Assembly (NCBI GenBank): GCA_030066085.1
Contig: JASJCI010000005.1
Coordinates: forward strand, 1 to 64,000
Source: Gammaproteobacteria bacterium
Lineage (GTDB): Bacteria > Pseudomonadota > Gammaproteobacteria > GCA-001735895
Direction: 5' to 3'
DNA length: 64,000 bases
The notes under the pieces are model-generated. The model made no database searches, was not told where the DNA came from, and worked only from the letters and a program-made list of their open reading frames with translations. Positions 26,919-36,050 of this stretch are shown piece after piece; positions within the stretch are counted from its first letter, which is position 1, and each line of letters begins with the position of its first letter. Made by a program: the position numbers and the translations under genes.

Positions 26919-29345
26919 ATGGACGAAATCAAGGCATTCGCCGCTGATTCCCTGTACCGGGTTTGCGACCCGGAGCAATTCGAATTCGAGACGACCGCGC
27001 AGGTCGAACCGGCGGCGCAGCCGCTCGGCCAGCAGCGCGCGCTCGACGCAATCGAATTCGGCGTCGACATCGAGCGGCAGGGATTCAACCTGTTCGTCAT
27101 CGGTAATTCGGGTTTTGGCAAGGATGATCTCGTGCAGCAGGTGCTGCACGGCCGTGCCGGTCTCGAGGACGCGCGCTCCGACTGGTGTTACGTCAACAAC
27201 TTCGACCTGCCGCAGCAACCGCGCATGCTGCGACTCCCGGCCGGCCTGGGGCAGCAGTTGCGCGGCGACATGGAGACGCTGGTCGAGGACCTCCTGTCCG
27301 CGCTGCCGACGGCATTCGAGAGCGAGGAGTATCGCAACCGTCGCCAGGAGATCGAACAGGATCTGCAGGATCACCAGGAAGAGGCCTTCCGCGAGCTCGC
27401 CAGCGAAGCCGAGGCCAGCGGTATCATGGTCGTACGTACACCCGCCGGTTATACCCTCGGCCCGTCGAAGGACGGACATCCGCTCGATCAGCAGGAATAC
27501 GAAAACCTGCCCGACGACGAAAAACAGCGTATCGAGGTGCTGGTGGCCGAGCTGCAGAAAAAGCTGCAGGAAGTCATCCGCGACCTGCCGCTGCTGCAGC
27601 GCGAGCATCACCAGCGGATCAAGGCCCTGAACGAGGAAATCACGCGCCACACGGTGGAGCAGTTGATCGCGTGGATGGAGGATCGCTACCGCGAACTTCC
27701 CGCGGTCATGGAGTACCTGGGATCGGTGACGGAAAACGCTATCCGGGAGGCCGAAGCCTTTTTACCGCGCCAGGGAGACAGCGGGCTGGAGCAGGTGGCG
27801 ACCCGGGTGCGCGAATTTTTTCAGTACGGCATCAATGTCATCGTCGACAATACCGCCAGCCAGGGATCGCCGATCGTGTTCGAGGACAATCCGACTTACC
27901 AGAACCTGATCGGGCGCGTCGAGTACGCGTCGCAGATGGGGACGCTGATCACCAATTTCACGCTGATCAAGCCGGGTGCGCTGCACCGCGCCAATGGCGG
28001 CTACCTGGTACTGGATGCGAACCAGGTATTGCGTCACGGTTATGCCTGGCAGGGCCTCAAGCGGGCGCTCAAGGCTCGCGAGATCAGGATCCAGTCGCTC
28101 GAACAGATGCTGAGCCTGGCGAACACGGTATCGCTGGAGCCGGAATCGATCCCGCTGCGGATCAAGGTCATCCTGACCGGTGAGCCGGAGCTGTATTTCC
28201 TGCTGAAGGCCTACGATCCCGAGTTCGACGAACTGTTCAAGGTCGCGGCGGATTTCTCGACCACTACGCCGAGAGCGGCGGACACGGTTGCCGGTTACGC
28301 CCGCCTCGTGGCTACCCTGCAGCAGCAGGGAGAGCTGCGACCGGTCGAGCGCGATGCCGTCGCGCGCCTGGTCGAAGAGTCGTCGCGCGATGCAGGCGAT
28401 GCCGAGAAACTGTCCCTGCACGTCGAACGCCTGCGCGACCTGCTGGGCGAGGCCGATTACTGGGCCGGGCGCGACGGGCGCGACCGGATCGGTCGCGCGG
28501 ATATCGAGCAGGCAATCGAACAGCGGGACTACCGCCAGGACCGCTACCGCGAGCTGATGCAGGAACAGATACTGCGCGGTATCAAGCTGATCGATACCGA
28601 GGGTACGCGCGTGGCGCAGGTCAACGGCCTGTCGGTGCTGCAGGCCGGCGGTTACCTGTTCGGACTGACCTCGCGCATCACGGCAACGGCGCGCCTCGGG
28701 CGCGGCGGCGTCATCGACATCGAGCGCGAGGCAAAGCTCGGCGGTGACATCCATTCCAAGGGCGTCATGATACTGGCGAGTTTTCTCGCCAGTCGATACG
28801 CACCCGACAAGCCGCTGCCGCTGGCCGCAAGCCTGGCCTTCGAGCAATCCTACGGGCGCGTCGACGGTGACAGCGCCTCGGCCGCCGAGCTCTGCGCGCT
28901 GTTGTCTGCGCTGGGCGATATTCCGCTCAAACAGTCGCTCGCGGTAACCGGCTCCATCAATCAGCTCGGCGAAATCCAGGCGATCGGCGGGGTCAACGAA
29001 AAGATCGAGGGATTCTTCGAAATCTGCGCCAGCCGAGGTCTCACGGGAGAGCAGGGGGTCATCGTTCCGGCGGTCAACCGCCTGCATCTGATGTTGCATC
29101 GCGACGTCAGGGACGCGGTCGAGGCCGGGCGTTTCCATATCTACCCGGCAGCTACGGTCGAGGATGTCATGGGCCTGCTGTGCGGTCTCGAGGCCGGCGT
29201 TGGCGATGACGACGGTATCTATCCCGAGGGCAGTTTCAACCGGCGGGTTGCCGATCGAATCTCGCAACTGCAGCAGTCCCAACGGCAACTCGCCCGCGAA
29301 GCCAGGGATGCCGAACGGGCGGACAGCCCGCCTGAAGCGGGATGA
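26919..29345 (+). CDS. Lon-like ATP-dependent protease (LonB/YcbZ-type)
   Basis: An 808-aa predicted AAA protease. The start at 26919 gives MDEIKAFAADSLYRVCDP, which fits the family better than the upstream ATG without a ribosome site. The N-terminal nucleotide site reads GNSGFGKDDLVQ (about residues 62-73); the usual Thr or Ser after the lysine is replaced by Asp. A coiled region (about 150-280) follows, then a second ATPase part with HRANGGYLVLDANQVL and the S16 protease domain, where the catalytic Ser lies in VDGDSASAAE and the Lys in GGVNEKIEGFF. The protease dyad is intact. It overlaps the next gene by 4 bases. Targets are unknown. Confidence 0.85.
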   Translation: MDEIKAFAADSLYRVCDPEQFEFETTAQVEPAAQPLGQQRALDAIEFGVDIERQGFNLFVIGNSGFGKDDLVQQVLHGRAGLEDARSDWCYVNNFDLPQQPRMLRLPAGLGQQLRGDMETLVEDLLSALPTAFESEEYRNRRQEIEQDLQDHQEEAFRELASEAEASGIMVVRTPAGYTLGPSKDGHPLDQQEYENLPDDEKQRIEVLVAELQKKLQEVIRDLPLLQREHHQRIKALNEEITRHTVEQLIAWMEDRYRELPAVMEYLGSVTENAIREAEAFLPRQGDSGLEQVATRVREFFQYGINVIVDNTASQGSPIVFEDNPTYQNLIGRVEYASQMGTLITNFTLIKPGALHRANGGYLVLDANQVLRHGYAWQGLKRALKAREIRIQSLEQMLSLANTVSLEPESIPLRIKVILTGEPELYFLLKAYDPEFDELFKVAADFSTTTPRAADTVAGYARLVATLQQQGELRPVERDAVARLVEESSRDAGDAEKLSLHVERLRDLLGEADYWAGRDGRDRIGRADIEQAIEQRDYRQDRYRELMQEQILRGIKLIDTEGTRVAQVNGLSVLQAGGYLFGLTSRITATARLGRGGVIDIEREAKLGGDIHSKGVMILASFLASRYAPDKPLPLAASLAFEQSYGRVDGDSASAAELCALLSALGDIPLKQSLAVTGSINQLGEIQAIGGVNEKIEGFFEICASRGLTGEQGVIVPAVNRLHLMLHRDVRDAVEAGRFHIYPAATVEDVMGLLCGLEAGVGDDDGIYPEGSFNRRVADRISQLQQSQRQLAREARDAERADSPPEAG

Positions 29346-30091
29346 AGCCAGCGCGCGTAAACAATGCCAGGAGCGTCGTACTGGCGGCCGGTGCGAGCGG
29401 CTACTCGATCGCCACGATCCTGCTGGCCGTGCGCCTCGCCGCATCGACCCGGCGTCAGCTGCGTGGCCTGTTCATCGAGGACGAGGACTTGCTGCAGTTG
29501 ACCGGCCTGCCGTTCACCCGTGAAATCAGCCTGACTACCGCGCAGGAGCGGCCGCTCGAAGTCGAGCGCATGCTGCGTTCGATGCGGGCGGTCGCACGCG
29601 AGTCCCGGCGCACGCTGGAACGGGAAGCGCGCGAGCTCGAGCGAGGCTGGAGTTTCGACACGGTACGCGGGCGCCTGCGCGAAGTCGGGTTGGCGGAAGG
29701 CAAGGAAGCCGCGTTGCTGATCTTCGAGCCACAGCGGACCAGGGCGCGGGCGGCACCAGCCCACGGGCGCCACCGCATCCTGGTAGTTGGCGACCCGGAT
29801 CGCGACGTGTTAGCGGCACTGCCGGCGGTGCTGCGCGGTTTCGAATCGGTACCTGTCGAACTGGCGCTGGTCGCGCTCGACCCTGCCACGATCACGCCCG
29901 AACTGCTGCTGCAGGGCGGGGTGGACCCCGGCCAGGTGGGTATGCGGCAAATCCCCGCCGACGCGCTGGCCGACATGCTGCCGGCCAACAAGGCCGCGTT
30001 CGATTGTGCAATACTGCCGCAGCCCGAAGATTCGCAACAGCTTGCACTGCTGCTCGAGGGCCTGCGTTGTCCGCTGGTGCTGGTAGCCTGA
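29342..30091 (+). CDS. Protein of unknown function coupled to the Lon-like protease
   Basis: A 249-aa protein whose start overlaps the stop of the Lon-like gene. The first part, SVVLAAGASGYSIATILLAVRLAASTRRQL then GLFIEDEDLLQLTGLPF in pieces, resembles the opening of universal-stress-like alpha/beta domains. A long charged helical segment (about residues 75-125) follows, and a second alpha/beta half starts HRILVVGDPDRDVLAAL. There is no signal peptide or strong membrane segment. The arrangement suggests two Usp-like lobes joined by a coiled helix. The assignment is tentative, and a role as adaptor or partner of the protease is inferred only from coupling. Confidence 0.6.
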   Translation: MKPARVNNARSVVLAAGASGYSIATILLAVRLAASTRRQLRGLFIEDEDLLQLTGLPFTREISLTTAQERPLEVERMLRSMRAVARESRRTLEREARELERGWSFDTVRGRLREVGLAEGKEAALLIFEPQRTRARAAPAHGRHRILVVGDPDRDVLAALPAVLRGFESVPVELALVALDPATITPELLLQGGVDPGQVGMRQIPADALADMLPANKAAFDCAILPQPEDSQQLALLLEGLRCPLVLVA

Positions 30092-30098
30092 GCGCCGC

Positions 30099-31625
30099 TC
30101 AGTCGCGGAACAGTGAGGCCGGCATGCTGGCGAGCCGGTCGGCGATAGCGGGACGAAAAGCCATGTGGGCAAGGACGTCCCGCTCGAGATCGATACCGGG
30201 CGCGATCTCGATCAGTCGCAGGCCTTCCCCGGTCAGGTCGAACACCGCGCGCTCGGTGATGTAGAGGATGCGCTGACCGCGCTCGCGCGCGTACCGACCG
30301 CTGAAGGTCAGGTGGTCGACCTGCTCGACAAACTTGGCTGCCTTGCCCTCCTGCCGGATCCGTAGCTCGCCGTCGCTACATTCGATTGCCAGCCCGCCGC
30401 TGGTAAAAGTACCGAGGAAATACACTTCGCGCGCGTTCTGGCTGATGTTGATGAAGCCACCGGCCCCGGCGGTACGGCTGCCGAAACGGCTGACGTTGAC
30501 GTTACCATCCGTATCCGCCTGCGCCATACCGAGAAAAGCCTGGTCGAGTCCGCCGCCGTCGTAAAAATCGAACTGCGCGGGCTGATCGATGATCGCCGCC
30601 GCGTTGGAGACGGCGCCGAAGTCGAGCCCTGAAGCCGGGATACCGCCGATGCCGCCGGGCTCGACCGTCAGGGTTACGTCCTGCAGCCTGCCTTCCTCGT
30701 TGGCTACGCCGGCAACCGCTTCCGGCATGCCGATACCGAGGTTCACCACGGCACCCGCTTTCAGTTCCTGCGCGGCACGCCGACCGATGATCTTGCGCTC
30801 GTTCAGCGGCAGGCGCGCGATGGCGGAAGCGGGCAGGGTGACTTCACCGGTGAATGCGGGATTGTACTGCGTGCTGAAAGTCTGTCGGTGGTGGTCGGCT
30901 TCGGCCACGACGACGTGGTCGACCAGGATACCGGGAATGCGCACCAGGTCCGGTGGCAGCACGTGATGACTGGTGATGCGTTCGACCTGCACGATGACCC
31001 GGCCGCCGCTGTTGCGCGTGGCCTGGGCGATGGCCAGTGCTTCCAGTGGCAGCGCCTCGCGCTCCATGGTGATGTTGCCGCTGGCGTCCGCGGTCGTGCC
31101 GCGCAGGAAGGCGACGTCGATCGGAAACGCCTTGTAGAAAAGATAGTCCTCGCCGTCGATTTCCATCAGGCGCACGAGGTCTTCGCTGGTGCGCGTATTC
31201 AGCTTGCCGCCTTCGACCCGCGGATCGACGAAGGTATGGAGACCGACGCGGGTCAGCGCGCCGGGTCGCCCCGCGGCGATATCCCGGTACAGGTGGGTAA
31301 TCACCCCCTGCGGCAGGTTGTAGGCTTCGATGCGGTTATCCAGCGCGAGTTTGCCGAGTTTCGGTACCAGGCCCCAGTGGCCGCCGACCACGCGCCTGAC
31401 CAGGCCGTCGTGGCCGAGGTGGTTGAGGCCGCGCTCGCTACCGTCGCCCTGGCCGGCGGCGTACATCAGCGTCAGGTCGCGCGGTGCGCCGCTGTCGACG
31501 AAACGTTGTTCGAGCGCGATCGCGAGCGCTTCCGGGAAACCGATACCGACGAATCCGCCGGTCGCCAGGGTGTTGCCATCCTCGATTCCGGCGACCGCGT
31601 CGCTGGCGCTGCAGTGTTTATTCAT
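30099..31625 (-). CDS. Family I CoA-transferase (acetate/3-oxoacid CoA-transferase, YdiF-like)
   Basis: A 508-aa fused alpha-beta CoA-transferase. The first half has [16 protein letters not shown] and [16 protein letters not shown]. The second half starts with [15 protein letters not shown] and has the active-site glutamate in [12 protein letters not shown] (about residue 325). Family members move CoA between short-chain acyl-CoA and acids such as acetate, propionate or acetoacetate. It converges with the unknown gene at 30091, with 7 bases between stops, and lies 3 bases from the TlpA-like gene on the same strand. The exact substrate pair is not determinable. Confidence 0.88.
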   Translation of the reverse strand: MNKHCSASDAVAGIEDGNTLATGGFVGIGFPEALAIALEQRFVDSGAPRDLTLMYAAGQGDGSERGLNHLGHDGLVRRVVGGHWGLVPKLGKLALDNRIEAYNLPQGVITHLYRDIAAGRPGALTRVGLHTFVDPRVEGGKLNTRTSEDLVRLMEIDGEDYLFYKAFPIDVAFLRGTTADASGNITMEREALPLEALAIAQATRNSGGRVIVQVERITSHHVLPPDLVRIPGILVDHVVVAEADHHRQTFSTQYNPAFTGEVTLPASAIARLPLNERKIIGRRAAQELKAGAVVNLGIGMPEAVAGVANEEGRLQDVTLTVEPGGIGGIPASGLDFGAVSNAAAIIDQPAQFDFYDGGGLDQAFLGMAQADTDGNVNVSRFGSRTAGAGGFINISQNAREVYFLGTFTSGGLAIECSDGELRIRQEGKAAKFVEQVDHLTFSGRYARERGQRILYITERAVFDLTGEGLRLIEIAPGIDLERDVLAHMAFRPAIADRLASMPASLFRD

Positions 31626-31628
31626 GTG

Positions 31629-32093
31629 TCATTTTCCGCTGATCGCGCGTTGCAGGTGCGCTGCCTTGATCGGGCCCTCGAATCTTTCGTGCAAGACGCC
31701 TTGCGGATCGATCACGAAGGTGGTCGGCAGTACCCTGACCTCGCCGAACCCCGTGCGTGGATCCTGGCCGAAACCGAGGATCGGGTAGGTGACGCCAACG
31801 CGCTCGACAAATTCGACGATTGCGCCACGGTCCTCGTCCTCGAAGGTCACCCCCCAGAGCATCGCGCGTTCCGCGTTGTCTTCGTAGAAACGCTGCAGTT
31901 CCGGCATTTCGTGCAGGCAGGGTGCGCACCAGGTAGCCCAGTAGTTGATCACCAGCCAGCGGCCACGATAATCCGAGGCCCGGTGGAGCTCGCCTTCGAG
32001 ATCGTACAGCTGGTAGTCCGCCGCGGATTTCCCGGCATGAGCGGGCGGAGCGCAGAGGATAAGCAGGCCGAGACAAAAGAGACGGGCAAACAT
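31629..32093 (-). CDS. TlpA-type thioredoxin-fold protein, periplasmic
   Basis: A 154-aa protein with a cleaved signal peptide (MFARLFCLGLLILCAPPAHA) and a thioredoxin domain with active site WCAPCLHE (about residues 55-62) and cis-proline region VLPTTFVID. It is soluble in the periplasm rather than anchored, unlike the relative at 18436. It precedes the CoA-transferase gene by 3 bases, so they are cotranscribed, although no functional link is evident. Its start is 91 bases from the divergent methyltransferase gene. Confidence 0.85.
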   Translation of the reverse strand: MFARLFCLGLLILCAPPAHAGKSAADYQLYDLEGELHRASDYRGRWLVINYWATWCAPCLHEMPELQRFYEDNAERAMLWGVTFEDEDRGAIVEFVERVGVTYPILGFGQDPRTGFGEVRVLPTTFVIDPQGVLHERFEGPIKAAHLQRAISGK

Positions 32094-32184
32094 GAACCAA
32101 GGGTAACAAATCGGTCACTCAGCGCATACCGCCGGCTGGTCTCGACGGCTGTTACCGCGCCGCGATACAGGGTAGTATCGCTGC

Positions 32185-33552
32185 ATGACAAGTCCCGATC
32201 TGCAAGCGCTACTGGCCTGTCCGCGATGCGATAATCGCATTACCGTCGAGGGCGATTCGTTGCAATGTACCGGCTGTAAAACCGGGTTTCCGAAGCTGGA
32301 CGGGATTCCGTTTCTGTTTGCCGATCCCGCTACCTCGCTGGATGCCTGGCGCATTCGCTATCACGCACGCATACGCGAGCTCGAGCACGAAAACCGGGCA
32401 CTGGAGGCCGCGCTCGCGCAAGCGGATCTGCCGCAACCCGCAAGTCAGCGCATGCAGCTGGTCCACGCGGCAAACGCGGCGCATATCGGCGAGCTCAACT
32501 CGATACTGGCGCCACTGGATACGGCCTCCCTGACCGCCAGTCACGAAACCTACCTGGCCCTGCGCACGCGACTGCCCGGTGACCAGGGCATATCGACCTA
32601 TTACGCCAACCTGCACCGGGACTGGTGCTGGGGGGACGCGGAAAATGAAGAGTCCCTGCGCCTCGTGCTCGAGGGTCTCGGCGATCACGAACCCCGCAAC
32701 ATGCTGGTACTGGGCGCCGGCGGATCACGCCTGGCCTACGATCTGCATCGATCTTTTCCGGCGGCACTGACCGTCGCGTCGGATTTCAACCCGTTGCTGT
32801 TGCTGGCTGCCGCCAGGTTGTTGCGTGGCGAGTCGGTTACCCTGCACGAGTTTCCGATTGCGCCGCGCAGCATGCAGGACATTGCCCGTGAGCAGGTTCT
32901 GCGGGCCCCGGCGGCCGCGGGCGAAAACCTGTCGCTGTTGCTCGCCAGTGCCTTGCGTGCGCCGTTCAAAAACGCTGCTTTCGATACGCTGATTACCCCC
33001 TGGCTGGTCGACATCCTGCCCGAGTCACTGTCGCTGCAGGCGCGGCGCTGGAACCGGCTGCTGGCCGAGGACGGTTGCTGGATCTGGTTCGGATCGCACG
33101 CGTTTCGCAGCGCCCAGCCGCGCGAGCGAATCAGTCTCGAGGAAAGCCTCGCCATCATCGAGGCCAGCGGATTTTCCAGGCCGGAGGTGGTCGAGGCGGA
33201 GATCCCGTACATGGTATCGCCGTTCGATCGTCTCGGGCGCAGCGAACGCGTGGTCGTCATCAGTGCGCGCAAGATCAAATCGATCAAGGCGCCGGCGCGC
33301 CACGTCGCGCTGCCGGACTGGCTGGTGAGGTCGGATCAACCGGTGCCGGTTACGCCGGCGTTTCAAACCGAGATCATGTCGAAGCGTATCCTGGCGCACA
33401 TGATGTCGTTGATCGACGGCCAGCGGTCTATCGACGATATGGCGCAGATACTGGAAGATCAACGCCTGATGATCCGCGAGGAAGCCGTGACCAGTATCCG
33501 TGCCATGCTGATTCGTATGTACGAGGATGGTCAGCAGCAGGCCGGCAGTTGA
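32185..33552 (+). CDS. Three-part protein: Trm112-like zinc domain, N2227-type methyltransferase, PqqD-like tail
   Basis: A 455-aa cytoplasmic protein. Residues 9-44 form a Trm112p-like zinc ribbon (LLACPRCDNR and LQCTGCKTGFPKLDGIPFL). A short coiled segment follows at about 59-80. The SAM domain has NMLVLGAGGSRLAYDL near residue 173, SDFNPLLLLAAARLL near 197 and ITPWLVDILPESL near 271, resembling N2227/carnosine N-methyltransferase proteins. The last 55 residues (SKRILAHMMSLIDGQRSIDD) resemble a PqqD-like winged helix. The substrate is unknown. The methyltransferase call is moderately firm; the tail assignment is tentative. Confidence 0.7.
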   Translation: MTSPDLQALLACPRCDNRITVEGDSLQCTGCKTGFPKLDGIPFLFADPATSLDAWRIRYHARIRELEHENRALEAALAQADLPQPASQRMQLVHAANAAHIGELNSILAPLDTASLTASHETYLALRTRLPGDQGISTYYANLHRDWCWGDAENEESLRLVLEGLGDHEPRNMLVLGAGGSRLAYDLHRSFPAALTVASDFNPLLLLAAARLLRGESVTLHEFPIAPRSMQDIAREQVLRAPAAAGENLSLLLASALRAPFKNAAFDTLITPWLVDILPESLSLQARRWNRLLAEDGCWIWFGSHAFRSAQPRERISLEESLAIIEASGFSRPEVVEAEIPYMVSPFDRLGRSERVVVISARKIKSIKAPARHVALPDWLVRSDQPVPVTPAFQTEIMSKRILAHMMSLIDGQRSIDDMAQILEDQRLMIREEAVTSIRAMLIRMYEDGQQQAGS

Positions 33553-33564
33553 TACTGGCGACGA

Positions 33565-34092
33565 TTACAGATCGAGCCGATATCTTTGCAGTAGCGCGTT
33601 GGCGCTATCCGGCCGATAGTCGTCGTCGCGGACAAATCCCAGTTTGCGCAACAGGTTGCCGGATGGAAGATTGTCCGGTGTAGCCAGGGCGTAAAGCCGG
33701 CCAAGCTCCGGCCTGTCTTTGCGCAGCTGCTCGATGACCGCCGCGGCCGCCTCGCGGGCATAACCCCGGCCGCGATGCGCGGGCAGCAGGGCGAAGCCCA
33801 GTTCGGGGCCAACCGTGTTTTCGCGTTGCAGCAGGCCACAGATTCCGATCGGGATGTCATCCTGGCCGAGGCCGAGCCGATCCAGTCCGAACCCATGCTT
33901 GCGATACGATGTCATCGGCCCGCTTTCGATCCAGTTACGCGCGCTGTCGAGATCCCGGATGCCGCGGTCACCGATGTAGCGCAGCCAGTCGGGATCCGTG
34001 GCGAGTTCGAGGATGAAGCCCGCGTCGGCAGGCATGAGCTTGCGGATACGCAGGCGGGCGGTTTGGCCATGCAAACCGGCCCGCGGGGTCAT
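33565..34092 (-). CDS. GNAT family N-acetyltransferase, RimJ/RimL-like
   Basis: A 175-aa acetyltransferase. It begins with a TARLRIRKLMPADAGFILEL pattern and has the acetyl-CoA loop ALLPAHRGRGYAREAAAAVI near residues 95-114. The end NLLRKLGFVRDDDY is typical of the RimJ/RimL group that acetylates ribosomal proteins or small molecules. Its ATG overlaps the last base of the AgmX-type gene, so it is the distal gene of the TolQ/ExbD cluster. That position may be accidental. Confidence 0.85.
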   Translation of the reverse strand: MTPRAGLHGQTARLRIRKLMPADAGFILELATDPDWLRYIGDRGIRDLDSARNWIESGPMTSYRKHGFGLDRLGLGQDDIPIGICGLLQRENTVGPELGFALLPAHRGRGYAREAAAAVIEQLRKDRPELGRLYALATPDNLPSGNLLRKLGFVRDDDYRPDSANALLQRYRLDL

Positions 34093-35039
34093 CAGGAAGG
34101 CAGGAAGTCGATCGGGTAAGTGACCGTGATTTCGTTCACGTTCGCCTTGGCGAACTTGAATCGCTTGATCTTGAGCAACAGCTTGCGCTCGAGCTTTTCG
34201 TCACCCAGTTCGCTCGACAGGATCTTGGCGGACTTGACCGAGCCGTCGGGATTGATCGTGATTTCCACCACCACCTTGCCCTGCAGGGCGGGATTCTTGC
34301 GCAGCGCGCGATTGTAGATCTGGAATATCGGGCCCTTGTTTTTCTGGAACACGCGCTCGATTTCGTTACTGGTGCGTGTGCCGGCGCCACCCTTTTGCTT
34401 GCCGCTGGCGGTCTCGGCCTTGGCGACCTGGGTCTGCTCGGTTTCGATGTTGCTCTTGACCTGCGTGGTCTGGCGCTGGCTCAGCTCGCTGGTCGTGATC
34501 TTGCGATTGAGGGCGCTGGTCTGGATACCGCCGCTGCCGCCGGCCGCGGTGGAGGTCAGCAGGTCGCTCGCGGTGGCGACCTTGACGGCCTGGTTACCCT
34601 TGTTGGTTTGCGGCTGCGGCGCGTCTTCGAGATCGAAGGTTTCACGCAAATCGGCCAGCTCGTCGCTGAGCGCGATCAGGCCGGTGTTCTGCGCGACTTC
34701 CTTGGCGGTCTTTTTCTTTTCCGGCTCCTTTTTCTTTTCGACTTCCTTTTTCTTTTCCGGCTCTTTCTTCTTCTTTTCGACTTCCTTTTTCTCCGGCGGC
34801 TTCGGCTTCGGCTTGGGCGGCGGCGTGACCTTCTCCTTTTCCAGGATCAGCTTGGCCAGGCGCGGCGAGACGTCGACCAGTTCCTTGCGCTCGGGCTCGG
34901 GCAGTTCAAGCGCGTTGAGAAACAGTCCCAGGCCGAAGAACAGCACCAGGATCACGGTGGTCAGGATGCGAAACCTGCGATCCTCGCCGTGATTAACCCA
35001 GGGCAGGTTGGGTTCGTTGATTGTGACCCTTTTTGCCAT
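34092..35039 (-). CDS. AgmX/TonB-like energy-transducing protein
   Basis: A 315-aa protein. It has a cytoplasmic N-terminus, one membrane helix (about residues 24-42, ILTTVILVLFFGLGLFLNAL), then a Lys/Glu/Pro-rich periplasmic spacer (about 70-125) of repeating KKEPEKKKEVE units, like TonB or TolA. The C-terminal domain (about 215-315) is of the AgmX/PglI type: NEIERVFQKNKGPIFQIYNR followed by GKVVVEITINPDGSVKSAKI. Such proteins are thought to carry proton-motive energy from TolQ/TolR-like motors to the outer membrane. It overlaps the upstream ExbD by one base. Confidence 0.85.
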   Translation of the reverse strand: MAKRVTINEPNLPWVNHGEDRRFRILTTVILVLFFGLGLFLNALELPEPERKELVDVSPRLAKLILEKEKVTPPPKPKPKPPEKKEVEKKKKEPEKKKEVEKKKEPEKKKTAKEVAQNTGLIALSDELADLRETFDLEDAPQPQTNKGNQAVKVATASDLLTSTAAGGSGGIQTSALNRKITTSELSQRQTTQVKSNIETEQTQVAKAETASGKQKGGAGTRTSNEIERVFQKNKGPIFQIYNRALRKNPALQGKVVVEITINPDGSVKSAKILSSELGDEKLERKLLLKIKRFKFAKANVNEITVTYPIDFLPS

Positions 35040-35530
35040 CAGGTTTCCGCCGCCTTCTGGTTGACCGCGAACTTGATATTGGTGTACTCGGCGCCGGCAC
35101 AGGTCAGCATGATCTTTTTCAGCAGCGCGTAGGGTATTTCCTGGTCACCCATGATGGTGACGCCCTTCTTGTCGGTCACGTCCCTGACCTCGACGGAGGC
35201 CCGGCGCAGCGCCTGGTACAGCGGCACGATGGAGTTCTTGTCGCCCCGCATCGCGTCCCGCACGCTGACCACCGGTGCACCTTGCAGGCGAATGGTGTCG
35301 CCATCCACCGCGATTACCAGGTTACGTACCGGCGCCTTCTCGGAAGCGGCTTCCGGCAGCACGATATTCTTGGGCGAGGGCAGTACCTCGCTGCTGGTGG
35401 CGTTGACCAGCAGGAAGAACACCAGGATGGTAAAGATATCCATCAGCGACACCATGTTGAGCGCGGCGCTGCGGCGCTGGCCGCGGGCATGGTGCGTCTT
35501 CATGCGCCTGGCGCGTCGAGACATTTTCAT
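35039..35530 (-). CDS. ExbD/TolR family protein (second copy)
   Basis: A 163-aa protein with a basic N-terminus, one transmembrane helix (ALNMVSLMDIFTILVFFLL, about residues 23-41) containing the conserved membrane aspartate in MDIF, and a periplasmic domain. The Asp is the proton-path residue of ExbD/TolR. It starts 19 bases after the first ExbD and overlaps the AgmX-type gene. The presence of two different ExbD genes with one ExbB is typical of Agl/Glt-like motors rather than of simple TonB systems. Confidence 0.87.
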   Translation of the reverse strand: MKMSRRARRMKTHHARGQRRSAALNMVSLMDIFTILVFFLLVNATSSEVLPSPKNIVLPEAASEKAPVRNLVIAVDGDTIRLQGAPVVSVRDAMRGDKNSIVPLYQALRRASVEVRDVTDKKGVTIMGDQEIPYALLKKIMLTCAGAEYTNIKFAVNQKAAET

Positions 35531-35549
35531 AGTGCGATCCTGTCCTTAC

Positions 35550-36041
35550 TTACTTGGCGGCGTCGCCGATGGAGATGTCCGGAAACAGCTCGGCGAAAAC
35601 CCACTCGCCGTCGACCTGGGCCCGGTAGGAACGCGCGTTGTCCATCGCACTGATCAAGTCCTCGTAGCGGGTCTGCTGTTCCGCCAGGATCGTGATATTG
35701 GTGTGATCGGGCAGGCGCGCCTTGACCTGTTTCAGGGTCTCCTTGAGACGCGCGAAATCATGCTCCTTGCCCTTGACCGGAATGCGCTGGATCAGGCCGA
35801 TGCGGTTATCGGACAGCACCAGCATGTTCTTGCGGATCGTGATGCGCAGCTCGTAGGGCGGCTTCTTCGGCTGCTTGGTGTCGGCCGCGCCGGGTGGCGG
35901 CAGGTTCAGGTCGAGCACGGTGATGTGGCTGAAGACCGCGGTCATCAGCAGGAACGGAACCAGCACCACCATCAGGTTCATGAACGCGGTGATATTCAGC
36001 TCCACCGCGGGGTGCTTGCGACGATGTACCCTTTTCGACAT
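35550..36041 (-). CDS. ExbD/TolR family protein (first copy)
   Basis: A 163-aa protein with a basic N-terminus (MSKRVHRRKHPAVELN), one membrane helix from about residue 18 and a periplasmic domain with VKARLPDHTNITILAEQQTR. In place of the usual membrane aspartate the helix reads ITAFMNLMVVLVPFLLMTAVF, with Asn where most ExbD/TolR have Asp. This could mean that this copy is structural and the second copy at 35039 carries the proton-path residue. It lies 9 bases after the TolQ-like gene. Confidence 0.83.
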   Translation of the reverse strand: MSKRVHRRKHPAVELNITAFMNLMVVLVPFLLMTAVFSHITVLDLNLPPPGAADTKQPKKPPYELRITIRKNMLVLSDNRIGLIQRIPVKGKEHDFARLKETLKQVKARLPDHTNITILAEQQTRYEDLISAMDNARSYRAQVDGEWVFAELFPDISIGDAAK

Positions 36042-36050
36042 CGGGAATTA

